Shown here piece after piece: positions 36,558-46,194 of a stretch of 64,000 nt of DNA (within the stretch, counting starts at the first letter, position 1; each line of letters starts with the position of its first letter). The position numbers and the translations under genes are program-made. The stretch is from Wallacemonas rigidus. Taxonomy: Eukaryota > Euglenozoa > Kinetoplastea > Trypanosomatida > Trypanosomatidae. Below the pieces are notes generated by a model. It did not search any database, was not told the origin of the DNA, and saw nothing but the letters and a program-made list of their open reading frames with translations. The DNA is taken from NCBI GenBank assembly GCA_030849045.1, contig JASAOL010000593.1:186001-250000 (forward strand), in the 5' to 3' direction.

Positions 36558-39500
36558 TTACGCGGTGCCCCAAAGCTGATGCACATCTTCAGGAACAGGA
36601 TCGGCCAGGTGTAACCTCCACTTGTGCGCCAGCAAGTCCAGCGTCTCGACGACGAGTTCAACGGACAGGCCCTCCGCAGTGATCCCTACCACGCCGCCCT
36701 GCAGGTACGCGTTGAGTAAGCACAGAGCGTGGAAGGTGAACTCCATGACCCGTCGCAGCTGCGTCGTGATATCACGAATAGCTGTGAAGCGCTCGTGCAA
36801 CAATTCGCAGCGCGACTGCATCGTCGTGCGGCCGTCTTCGTAGTCGTCAGGAAAGACGAGCACATAGTGGAGCAGCAGGCCGCCAATGGCAGAGAGAGCG
36901 TCCCCAAAGGGAAGTAGCGGGGTGAAGGATGCGAACTCCTCCAATGTGCAGTCGCTGAGTTCTTGCAGGAAGAGGGAGACCGTGATGACCTCAACCAGCT
37001 CGCGCAGATCGCGGTTCATGGCACGGGCCATGGTGAAGAACGCGCATAGACTGCGGCTGTACACCGGCGCCCATTTGAGGATGTACGCGTCATCCAGACT
37101 CATGGCCGGCCGGTCAGGGCTGTCGTCTGGGCCCGTGTTGCACTCTTCAAGGTATGGCACGGTTAATAAGCACGCGATGCGCGAAGCCAGCCGAATCGGG
37201 GGATCGTCGTGTTCAATGTCGTAGACGGCTTCAAACTCATTGGTGCTGCCCTCGATAGGAATGGGGACGTAGCGTGGTGGGGCTGCATTCAACACACTCA
37301 CACGCAGCAACTCCGTGAAGCGAACCAGCGCGCTCTGGAACTCCGCATCGCACGCGAGAAGCGACACGCGCAGGTACTTGGTGAACGAGCTGCCGTCGCT
37401 TGAGTCTGACAGTCCACCCGGTTCGTCGTCGGTGCGCGGCGGCAGCGGTTCGCCATTCTCATCCCGGCGTGTGGCATTGTCCTCCAGCTCGGAACCATTC
37501 TCCTCTTCGCTCGGGACCGGCGGCTTGTGGGAATAGTAGCCGAGAAAATCGAGCGATTTGAGCAGAATCGCCTGCACGGTCTGGTGGCGGCCATGGTAGA
37601 GAACGCGCTTTTCCTCCACTGAGCTGGTCGGAAAGCACGTCGCGCTTGTGTTGAGTGCCATGGCCATCGTGACGTTCTCAGGGCCCTCATCGTCGGTTGC
37701 GCTGGTCGCGGCGCGTGTCTCACCCTCCGCTCCCGATGCAATGGCGGCGCCGCTCGAACTCTCAAGCTTCCACTCGTCCAGTGTAATCGCGCTAGGCGGG
37801 CGCTGGACCAAAATCAGCACCCTGTGGAACCAGCGCACCCACGACAGACACCCGAGGCGCTGTTGATATGCTTTGTTGTCGAGCTTCGGCACAACCTGGA
37901 AGACGATCTGACTGCGCAGAGCCATGAGCTTGGGAAGGCAGTCCTGATAGTCCAACGAGTCCGACGCCGGGGGGTCATCACGGCAGTACAGTTGCGTGAT
38001 GATGGTCATGAAGCTGACCGAGACCAGACCCGCGTACTGGAAGAAGAAGAGGCACAGTGGCAGGTGGTTGCCGAAGACACCGGACAAATTGCCGGGCGTG
38101 TGCAGGCTATCAAGTGCCGGATCAAGCACACGGGAGAAGTACGTCAGCGGTGACTCCTTGAACTGTTTGGTGAAGACCGCGCTGTACCGGATGTACGCAC
38201 GTCCCTTGCTGTGTTTGAGTGCCTCGTTCCCGCGGCGTGACTCGGGCTGACCGTCCTCGAACGCCGTGATGAATTCTGCCAGTGTGCGGAACTGTGGCGT
38301 GGTGCTCGACAGCTCGCTGTAGATTTGGTCAAGGGAGCAACAGATGCCGGCACGGGCCGCCGTCATGACTGAATGTGTCGCTACCAGGATACCCAAGTCG
38401 AGCAGGCGGTCACTCGCGGAGCTGCTGTCGCCGTCCACCACGTAGTCGGGGAAGAGGTTGTTGAGCACCTCGTTGCGGTCAAAGTACGCCACAGACGCGG
38501 TGTCGAAGTCAATCTCGACAAGAAGCTCCATGGGGCCGTACGGCACCATCAGCATTTCGGGGTGGCCGTAGAGCAGCTGCACGTCGCCCTCGTGGTGCAG
38601 CGTACACATCTGGCACCAATGCGAGAACGGCGCGGTCACCGTCAGCACGTTGAGCTCGCTGCGCAGGAAGCGCTGGACGGCCATGATGACGTCCTCGCCC
38701 ATCGTGGCCGCGTTCACGAACGCCTCGGTAATACGGCTCTTCTCCGGGAACTGGCCGCACATCAAGGTGTTCCATACATGAGCACGCTTGCGGAGCTCGT
38801 CGTACGTGGGGAGGAACGCCTCAACATCACCGCTCAAACCAATACCCTGAAATACCCACACAGGCTCCAGGTTGTGCTGTCGCATACGCTGCACCTCGGT
38901 GTTCACGAGCGCTGTCAAGCAGTCTGGCAGTGATGAGTGCAGGAACCACAGTGAGTCGATCGTACTGCACATGCGGGCACGCAGCGTGGACAGGAGATAG
39001 TTCCCGTCGACAGCAATGGAAAGCGGGCCCTGGCGCTTGGCGTCGTAGTTGGCCGGGAAGAACTCGTGGAGAGCACGCTTCTTGAGTAGCCGACGATCAT
39101 GCAGGAACCCGTAGAGGTCTTTCTGCTTTTCAAGGGGGGTCTGGGGTGGCTGTGGTAGAGGCAGGCCTCCCGTGCCGTCTGCGGCCGCCGGCGTGTTGCG
39201 GACGTCTTGCGGTGGCACCGACGCGCGCTGGTCACCACCACCACCGACCACCATGCCGCCATTCGGTGCGTAGCCACCAGGCGCGATGAGCGGCTGCAGC
39301 GACTGAGCGTGGGACGCGGGGGGCGGGCGTCTGCCGCGTGCATTCATGTGCATTGGCATCCCGGAGGCAGACGGATCAGTGACCGGCGGGGGCACAATCA
39401 TCGATGGCATGCCCGGGCCTGGCCCGTCATAGTGCTGTCCATAGGCAGCGCCGCTGTTGCCGCCACCGTACGGGCCTGCCCCACCACCCACGCCGCCGTA

Positions 39501-40754
39501 CGGACCGCCGTACGTACCGGGCGGGGGTGCGTCGGACGGCTGGCCGTGGTACATGCTCTGCGGAGACATCTGCTGAGGCTGGTGCCGCTGCTGGGGCGGC
39601 GGTGCGTTGTTGTTGTAGCCATAGTTGCCAGCGCCACCCTGGTGCATCGGCATCGGCGCACCCATGGTGTTCTGCTGTGACGGAGGCGGTCCCATCATAT
39701 TTGGTGACCAACCGCCACCGTTGTTCGCACCGCCTTGTGGGTGCGGCTGCTGTGGTGGCATTGAAAGGGGAGGGTTCTGTTGCTGATGCTGCTGGGGAGG
39801 GACTTGATGATGGTGATGTGGTGTACCTGGCGCGGGATAGGGGGAGTCCCGGTACATGCTGTTGTTGTTCCCACCAGCTCCACCGTACCGCTGCGGCTGT
39901 GGCTGTGGCTGTGGCTGCATTGGCGGAGGCAGAGGCTGCTGGCCCATCCCGCTCCCGTTGTTGTACCCACCGCCCCCACCACCGCGGCGTGGCCCTTGCG
40001 GATTTTTCTGCACAGGGGGCGGCATGTAGCCGGGGCCAGCCGGAGGTGGGTTGGGGCTGGTTACCCCAGAGCCGCCCCCGTACGGATTTCCACCGCTGCC
40101 ACTGCCATCACGGGCACCCATCTGCGGGTTGTGGTAGGCACCGCCCTGGTCCATCCCGTAGGCGGCGCTGTGGTTCGGATTCATGCCTGGTGGCGCCATC
40201 GGGCCTCCACTACCGGCGTAGTACCCGCCGCCCTGCTGGTGAGGCGGTATTGGCAGCATACCCTGTTGATTCTGTACGTGGTGCTGATGGTGCATGTTGT
40301 TGTTGTTGAGGCCAGGTGAGCCGGTTGACCGCCGCGTCACACTGGCGTTGGTGCTGCTGTTCCCGCTCTGAGGGACCTGGGCACCACGGTAGTCGTTGCT
40401 GCCGCCGGAGTAGTGCATGTTGTTGCCGCCGCCGCCGTACGGAGGATAATCCTGGTAGCCCCCACCGTAGCCTCCCTGTTGGGGCGGCGGCGGTTGCTGG
40501 TGTTGCGGCGGCTGCTGCTGACTGCCGCCGCCACCTCGCTTTCCGCCGCCGGCGTTGGGCAGTGGACCTTGTGGGTACTGCTGATGTTGGCGGTGCGGTG
40601 CGGGCATATTGGCGCCGCCTGTAGCCCCATCCACGTTGGGATCATGCTGGTGGAAATGGTGGTGTGCGTGAGGACTGTTGTACCGCATGGGCATGCTTTG
40701 GTTCCCGCCATGCGGCTGCTGCACGTTACCACTGCTCTGCGATTTGGGGTGCAT
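36558..40754 (-). CDS. MKT1L: MKT1-like post-transcriptional regulator (MKT1L)
   Basis: A 1,398-residue protein. Residues 1-540 are low complexity, rich in Gly, Pro, Gln, His, Asn and Tyr. From about 547 comes an XPG-N-like domain (LYGFLHDRRLLKKRALHEFF, then IAVDGNYLLSTLRARM at 580-595), then the XPG-I-like and C-terminal regions that typify MKT1. The fold is nuclease-derived, but MKT1 proteins act as scaffolds that raise mRNA stability and translation with PBP1, LSM12 and XAC1 in trypanosomes. The long N-terminal extension suggests MKT1L rather than MKT1, and MetRS next door fits the T. brucei order I recall. The open frame reaches 41381 through leader-like sequence. The start at 40754 is conventional but open to doubt, since no AG lies between its pyrimidine tract and the ATG. 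Confidence 0.85.
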   Translation of the reverse strand: MHPKSQSSGNVQQPHGGNQSMPMRYNSPHAHHHFHQHDPNVDGATGGANMPAPHRQHQQYPQGPLPNAGGGKRGGGGSQQQPPQHQQPPPPQQGGYGGGYQDYPPYGGGGNNMHYSGGSNDYRGAQVPQSGNSSTNASVTRRSTGSPGLNNNNMHHQHHVQNQQGMLPIPPHQQGGGYYAGSGGPMAPPGMNPNHSAAYGMDQGGAYHNPQMGARDGSGSGGNPYGGGSGVTSPNPPPAGPGYMPPPVQKNPQGPRRGGGGGGYNNGSGMGQQPLPPPMQPQPQPQPQRYGGAGGNNNSMYRDSPYPAPGTPHHHHQVPPQQHQQQNPPLSMPPQQPHPQGGANNGGGWSPNMMGPPPSQQNTMGAPMPMHQGGAGNYGYNNNAPPPQQRHQPQQMSPQSMYHGQPSDAPPPGTYGGPYGGVGGGAGPYGGGNSGAAYGQHYDGPGPGMPSMIVPPPVTDPSASGMPMHMNARGRRPPPASHAQSLQPLIAPGGYAPNGGMVVGGGGDQRASVPPQDVRNTPAAADGTGGLPLPQPPQTPLEKQKDLYGFLHDRRLLKKRALHEFFPANYDAKRQGPLSIAVDGNYLLSTLRARMCSTIDSLWFLHSSLPDCLTALVNTEVQRMRQHNLEPVWVFQGIGLSGDVEAFLPTYDELRKRAHVWNTLMCGQFPEKSRITEAFVNAATMGEDVIMAVQRFLRSELNVLTVTAPFSHWCQMCTLHHEGDVQLLYGHPEMLMVPYGPMELLVEIDFDTASVAYFDRNEVLNNLFPDYVVDGDSSSASDRLLDLGILVATHSVMTAARAGICCSLDQIYSELSSTTPQFRTLAEFITAFEDGQPESRRGNEALKHSKGRAYIRYSAVFTKQFKESPLTYFSRVLDPALDSLHTPGNLSGVFGNHLPLCLFFFQYAGLVSVSFMTIITQLYCRDDPPASDSLDYQDCLPKLMALRSQIVFQVVPKLDNKAYQQRLGCLSWVRWFHRVLILVQRPPSAITLDEWKLESSSGAAIASGAEGETRAATSATDDEGPENVTMAMALNTSATCFPTSSVEEKRVLYHGRHQTVQAILLKSLDFLGYYSHKPPVPSEEENGSELEDNATRRDENGEPLPPRTDDEPGGLSDSSDGSSFTKYLRVSLLACDAEFQSALVRFTELLRVSVLNAAPPRYVPIPIEGSTNEFEAVYDIEHDDPPIRLASRIACLLTVPYLEECNTGPDDSPDRPAMSLDDAYILKWAPVYSRSLCAFFTMARAMNRDLRELVEVITVSLFLQELSDCTLEEFASFTPLLPFGDALSAIGGLLLHYVLVFPDDYEDGRTTMQSRCELLHERFTAIRDITTQLRRVMEFTFHALCLLNAYLQGGVVGITAEGLSVELVVETLDLLAHKWRLHLADPVPEDVHQLWGTA

Positions 40755-42667
40755 GGTGATTGAGTGATTGACAACAAAAGAGGAGAAGGCGGGGGAAAAA
40801 AAATGTGCCCACTGATGCTTCTTCCTTCTTCTTGTTTGTTTGTTTGTTTTTTTCTGCTTTTCACGTTTGCTCCGCGTCCACACTCTCGCGTACGCACACA
40901 CGCACACACCTTCTGTTCTCACTCTAACAACTGAGATGAGGACTCGGAGGAGCGTCTGTGGAGGAGGCGTGAAATGGATCGCGTGAGCGGCCTTTTTCTT
41001 CTTTGCCTTAAGTTTCGGCAGTAGGAAAGCAACGGCACAACAAGTACGCCTGAAATGGTCAGATCTTCTCTTCTTTTCTTTTAGACTGGCTCCTCTTGGT
41101 TTCTTTATTGTTTCTTCTCGGGTTGAAACTTCTTCGCTCTCTTCGTCTCGGCCTCGCCTTTCAGCGCGAGTAGTCGTGTTGGGGCTTGTCGAAAAACAAG
41201 AACAGGCTACTGAGAAGAGAGGAGTTCGTTTCGGATAGAGAAAAAAATATACAAAGAGACTGCGAGAAGTGTATCGAGGTTGGCGATGAGCAGGGAAAAA
41301 AGAATATAGTAGACAATAGTGTCCACCTATAGTGCTGTGTAGCCGTGCGGTGATGCGAGAAACACGGACGTACAAGAGCATACCACAAAAGATAAAGGTG
41401 CGCGAGTCAAGACGAAGAGAGAGAGAGAGAGCGAACGAGATGAGGTCTCATGATCGAAGGACAATGCGTAATCGCGCACAAACGTGTCAAGTTGTTGAGA
41501 ACGAGGGCCGCGCACTCAAAGCTAAACGGGTAGGTGGGATCTCCGCTATCAAATCTGTGTGCCCTGACACGTTTGCGTATCTTTGCTTCCGGTGGGCCAC
41601 CCCCTGTCTCCGCGGTGGAGCCAAAACTGGGAGGAAGTCCATCAGCTTCCCGCTGTCTGACACCGATTGTGGTCGGGTGACTGAGCATTGGTGTTCGTAT
41701 GTGTGTGGGTGTGTGTTTTTAAATCATCGTTTTTGGTGGGAGGACGCTGTGTTTGAGGTCATGTGTTCCTTTGTAAGGCATCAAGTGTAGCCGTCTTAGG
41801 TGCTCTGCGGAGGCAGCGTTAAAATTATCGCATCCAAGAAAAGAAAGAAAAAAAGAAGTTGACGTGTCCATCCACTAGGACGAGATCACGTATGCGTCCG
41901 ATCTTTGCAAGCAGTGGCTTCAATCAACACCAGAATCAAAAAGGTGAAGGCCGTCCGGATAGGATGAAATGGCGAAGAAGAAAGAAAAATCAACAACGGC
42001 CGCGTCAAGGATGCGCAGGGCCGGCGCAGTCGTCGGGTGTCAGACAACAACTAGGAGGTGAAGAGGAGACAAGAAAAAGAGGATCGTAGTGACGAACGAG
42101 GAAAGAGGATAACAGCAACTGTGTGTGTGTGTGTGCGAAACAAAAACAAAAAAAAAAGATGTTCAAGTGAGCCACGTGGCACAGTGTTTCCGATGAGCAC
42201 GCTGCCTCGGTGTGAAGGTACGCATGCGTTGGAATCAGACCTCATCCTGCGTAGTAGGTGCTTTTTGATATATCTTTTCCGCCCTGCTCTCTACGGTAGT
42301 GTTCGCTCATCCCCTGAATCTGTTATCAGTATCGGGAGGAAACACAGCCCGAAGGGCTGGAGCCGTGATCACCTATTGGTGCTTCTCAATCGAAGCTTGA
42401 TGCACCCCGAAGCTAGTATTGCGGAGGCTTTGTGTTCGTGTTGGTCTGCGCCGTCTTGTGCGAGCGCGCACCATCTCGTTGTAGTTGGTGTGTCTTCCAA
42501 CTTTTTTTTCGTTTGCCTTCGCGCAGCTCTGCTGGCTCTTTCTCTTTTTTTTTTTGTGTGTGTGTGTCGCCCATTCCTCTATCCGCGCATCACTTCTCTT
42601 CTCCTAATTTCCTCAGCTCACTCTAGCACCGTCGCGCGTCTTTACTTTTTTTTTTTCTTATTCGCTT
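40755..42667. other. Long (1.9 kb) spacer between MetRS and MKT1L
   Basis: Next to MKT1L is a purine tract (40775-40802 on this strand, a CT/T tract in the mRNA sense) and a TTTG run near 40829-40850. The part from about 41500 to 42430 is unusually complex in base composition for a spacer here, but I find no gene in it. A TG run lies near 42120-42135 and T runs near 42546-42556 and 42648-42658. Confidence 0.5.
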
Positions 42668-45004
42668 TTACTTCTTCTTCTTCTTCTTGTCGCCCTTCTT
42701 CTCCGCGACGGCGGCAGCCTCCTCGGGAAGGACAACCTTGGGGAAGATGATCTGACCTTGTGCAAGGCCGCCAATCGGCGTGCCTGGCGCCATGACGCCG
42801 TACACGAAGTGCTGCACGCCAATGCGCTTCTCAAGAGGGACGCCGAGTGCATCGAGAATCTCCGCACTCTTCTCGGGCAGCACCGGCTGTAGGAATAATG
42901 TGCACAGCCGCACGCCTTCCATCGTGACGTACAGCACCGTGCCCAGGCGCGCGCGGTCTGACTGGACCAGCTTCCACGGGGCGTTCTCCGTCACGTAGCC
43001 GTTGAGGGCACGCAGCACCTCAAAGATTGCCATGAGACACTTCTGGATATCCGGAAGGCAATAAAAATGATCCGCCGCACCCGCAAGCGCGTTCAACTGC
43101 TGAATGAGCGCTTGGTCGCTGACGGTGTACGCGGCGGGTGCAGGCCAGACCCCGTCCACGTTGATCTTCGGTGCAACGCAGCGCATGACCAGGTTGCCGA
43201 GCGTGTCAGCGAGTTCGCTGTTGAGGCGGGCTACCATGTTCTTGTCGCTGTAATCGCCGTCGTCAGCGAAGTTGGTCTCACGCAGAAGGAAGTACTTGAG
43301 GGCATCACGGCCGTACTCCTCCGCCTTCTTGACGGGGTCGAACGCGTTGCCCAGGGACTTGCTGATCTTACGGTGATCCTTTGTCCACCAGCCGTGCGCC
43401 ACGAGCCGCTCGGGCAGCGGCAGGCCCGCGGACATCAGAAACGCAGGCCAGTAGATGGCGTGAAACTTGAGAATATCCTTACCGACCACGTGCACATCCG
43501 CGGGCCAGCGGTTGAGCGCGGTGTGATCCTTGTCGAGACGCACAGAACCGTCCTCGGCAAGGTTGATGCAAGCACCCGTGTAGTAGTTGAACAGGGCATC
43601 CAGCCAGACGTAGATGTAGTGCTCACTGTTGTTGGGGACGGGAATGGACCAGCCGCGGACAGACTCCTTCTTTCGCGAGATGGACAAATCGAACAGGCCC
43701 TTCTCAACAGTGCGGATCACCTCACGTCGGCGGAATTCGGGCACGATGCAGTTCGGATGGCTGTGGTAGAATTCGAGGAGGCGATCGCGGAATGCGCTGA
43801 GGCGGAACATGTAGTTGTCTTCCTCGACCCAGGTCACCTTGTGCCCGCTCTCCAAGCTGATCTTACACGGGTTGCCGTCCTTGTCTACGCCATCGGTGAC
43901 GTTCTGGGCTGTCAGGAAAGATTCATCGCTGACCGAGTACCAGCCCTCGTATTTGCCGAGATAGATGTCCCCCTTCTGCTCCAGACGCTGCCACATGTCC
44001 TGCACGAGCCTCTCGTGGTGGGGGTCTGTGGTTCGGATGAAGTAATCCATCTTGTAGTTCATCTCACGCCAGCAGTCCTTGAACTGCTGTGCGACCTCCG
44101 TCGTGAAATCGTACGGGGTCATACCTTGGTTTGCCGCTGCCTCAGCCACCTTCTGACCGTGCTCGTCAGTGCCGGTCATGACAAACACCTTCTCACCCTT
44201 GACGCGGTGGTAGCGCCCGAGAACATCGACGATGAGGGTCGAATACACATGGCCGATGTGCGGTGCGGCGTTCACGTAATAAATGGGTGTGGTCGCCATG
44301 AAGGTCTTTGTGAGGGGCGGCGAGACGGCCCAGGTGCGGGGCACTCGCAGAAAATCCCCGGGCTCCTGCACCGAGAGTGTGTCACAGGCGGTCGCCAGCA
44401 GCTCTGCGTTGAGACTCTCAAAGTCGAGGAACCAGTTCACCAGGTTCGGCACTTCCGCGCGTTTATCTGCGGGGAGGAGGCCGCCATCGCACAAAGCTGG
44501 TAGCAGCGCAGCGAATACAACCGAATCGACCAAAAATGAAGCCGCCGCTGAGAGCACAACAACGGCCTTTCCTGCCGTCTTGAGCACGGCCGCGTCTAGA
44601 CGCTTGAGAGCCGCCATGGCTGCAGGGGTCACGCGGCGCTGTGTGTACAGAGGCTCAAGTGCCGCAGAGAGCGTCGTCGTCTCCCACTCCAGCCACTCCT
44701 CTTCCTCGAGGGTGGCGACGAGAGGGGTGACGTGGTGGTAATGAGCCTTGACGGACTCACTGAGGGCGGGCAGGGCATCCTCACGACTGGATTCCTCCGC
44801 AGACAGCGGTGGCTGCGCGAGGATCACGCGAACCATCTCGTTTGCATCGTTCAGGGTAGCCTTGGTGTGCGGGAGCTTCATCGCCGGGACCGTGTAGTTG
44901 CTTGAGAGGGTCACCTCCAGAGGGCGGCGCACAAAGGCCGCACACAACAGCGGCTTGAGTGCCTGATGGTTGGCCTTTTCCGTAAAGAGCTTCAACGCGC
45001 TCAT
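42668..45004 (-). CDS. MetRS: Methionyl-tRNA synthetase
   Basis: A 778-residue class I synthetase that charges tRNA-Met. The catalytic part begins near 235 with [18 protein letters not shown] (HIGH at 249-252) and includes [11 protein letters not shown] (275-285), [11 protein letters not shown] and the KMSKS-type loop KISKS (546-550). [10 protein letters not shown] and the absence of an obvious long zinc-knuckle insert place it with the bacterial/mitochondrial-like MetRS type known in trypanosomatids. Residues 1-230 form an appended helical domain resembling the GST-like domain of eukaryotic synthetases, probably for protein-protein or tRNA contacts. The protein ends in a lysine run (GDKKKKKK). 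The ATG at 45004 is the first in the open frame. Confidence 0.95.
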   Translation of the reverse strand: MSALKLFTEKANHQALKPLLCAAFVRRPLEVTLSSNYTVPAMKLPHTKATLNDANEMVRVILAQPPLSAEESSREDALPALSESVKAHYHHVTPLVATLEEEEWLEWETTTLSAALEPLYTQRRVTPAAMAALKRLDAAVLKTAGKAVVVLSAAASFLVDSVVFAALLPALCDGGLLPADKRAEVPNLVNWFLDFESLNAELLATACDTLSVQEPGDFLRVPRTWAVSPPLTKTFMATTPIYYVNAAPHIGHVYSTLIVDVLGRYHRVKGEKVFVMTGTDEHGQKVAEAAANQGMTPYDFTTEVAQQFKDCWREMNYKMDYFIRTTDPHHERLVQDMWQRLEQKGDIYLGKYEGWYSVSDESFLTAQNVTDGVDKDGNPCKISLESGHKVTWVEEDNYMFRLSAFRDRLLEFYHSHPNCIVPEFRRREVIRTVEKGLFDLSISRKKESVRGWSIPVPNNSEHYIYVWLDALFNYYTGACINLAEDGSVRLDKDHTALNRWPADVHVVGKDILKFHAIYWPAFLMSAGLPLPERLVAHGWWTKDHRKISKSLGNAFDPVKKAEEYGRDALKYFLLRETNFADDGDYSDKNMVARLNSELADTLGNLVMRCVAPKINVDGVWPAPAAYTVSDQALIQQLNALAGAADHFYCLPDIQKCLMAIFEVLRALNGYVTENAPWKLVQSDRARLGTVLYVTMEGVRLCTLFLQPVLPEKSAEILDALGVPLEKRIGVQHFVYGVMAPGTPIGGLAQGQIIFPKVVLPEEAAAVAEKKGDKKKKKK

Positions 45005-46194
45005 ATTCTACAAAGAGTCGATATGATTGACGCGTCAAGAGGGGAGCGCTGTTTGATGTTCTGAGTTGGCGGTTGCCTTTGTAGTCGCTTTGGGCAAGAC
45101 GGGTGCCATGAGGGGAGGGAGCGTGTAAGAAGACAGACGGAGAGAGAGGTGCGTGCACAAGGTGGAAAAGAAAACCAAATCGCTCACACCGGTGAGTCAC
45201 ACGTCGCATCGCACGCGGCACGAGGATGCAGCGCGTGAGCTGGCAACGCATTCACCTCTCTTTTCTTTTTAACTTAGCTTTTCCTCTTCCTTTCAGTGGA
45301 GATGGACGTTGTGCATCACCGTGATGTGTGGCGGCACCACCACTACCGTCGCCTTTACTGTGTTCCCCCGCTCGCGGCCAGTGGCCGTGGGGGAGAGAAT
45401 GCCAATCCTGTCCGATCCGTTGTGTGCTTGCGTACTATCCGGTGCGGATCGGAGTGGTTTGGGAAGAGGGTGAGGGATGCAGATGCGTGTGTTCGTTTGA
45501 GTTAGAGAAAAGGCAGTGTAGCCTACGGCTGTCTGAGCATTACAGAAATGAATAAAAAACAAGAGGGTTACAAGGAAAAAAGACACGGAAAGAAAAGAAA
45601 CAAAAAGAGAGGGCTCCACCAGTCAGATGTGTTGTTATTGTTGGTTGTTGGTGCTTTTCGTCAAGATCAAATGCGTGCGCATCTGTACACTAGGATTGGT
45701 ACTTCGATGGTTTGTTTGTTTGTTGGCCCCTTTTCCACTTCATTTCACGAACTCCTCGGTCGTGTTGAAAAATAAGTTGACGCTATCACTGCAGTATGTC
45801 TCGTACACATGTTTCGCGTCCCTCACCAGCCTCTCACACTTGGCACCACACGCACGTCGACAGTCGCACTCTATGTAACGACTTCGCTGTGCTCTTCACC
45901 TCAACCATGCTGTCAATAGGAAGTGGAAAAGAACGCTCACGGCGATCAGTGCAACCATGTCGCTCTGTGTGTGTGTGTGTGTGTGTGTGAGTGTGTGGAG
46001 GAGGGGAGGGGAGGGGAGGTATTTCTCCAGAAATCGCAAAACCGGCAACTGCAGTGGTATTTTCAAACGACGTCTCTCGGTGTGTCTGTGTTGGGGAAGG
46101 GGTAGTCTGCGTACCTAGCGGGAAGAATGCGCGAGAAAAAAAAAGGGGGTTGTGTGTGTTTGTGTGTGCGTCCCAGTGGGGAAGACGCCACGGC
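45005..46194. other. Spacer between NOT1 and MetRS
   Basis: It contains the MetRS leader with several possible AGs and no clear favourite, a TTTG run near 45713-45725, a TG run at 45966-45989 and a G-tract at 46003-46019. No gene is seen. Confidence 0.55.
45966..45989. repeat. (TG)n microsatellite in the NOT1 3' flank
   Basis: A near-pure TG run of about 24 nt followed by a G-rich segment with four G tracts (46003-46019). Confidence 0.9.

Noticed and set aside
42160-42250. A-box-like TGGCACAGTG as part of a possible tRNA
   Set aside because: The D loop lacks the GG pair, and no TTC T-loop follows at the right distance.
43067-44503. 478-codon plus-strand frame opposite MetRS
   Set aside because: It is antisense to a gene with clear synthetase motifs, encodes no recognised domain, and long antisense frames are expected from the codon bias here.
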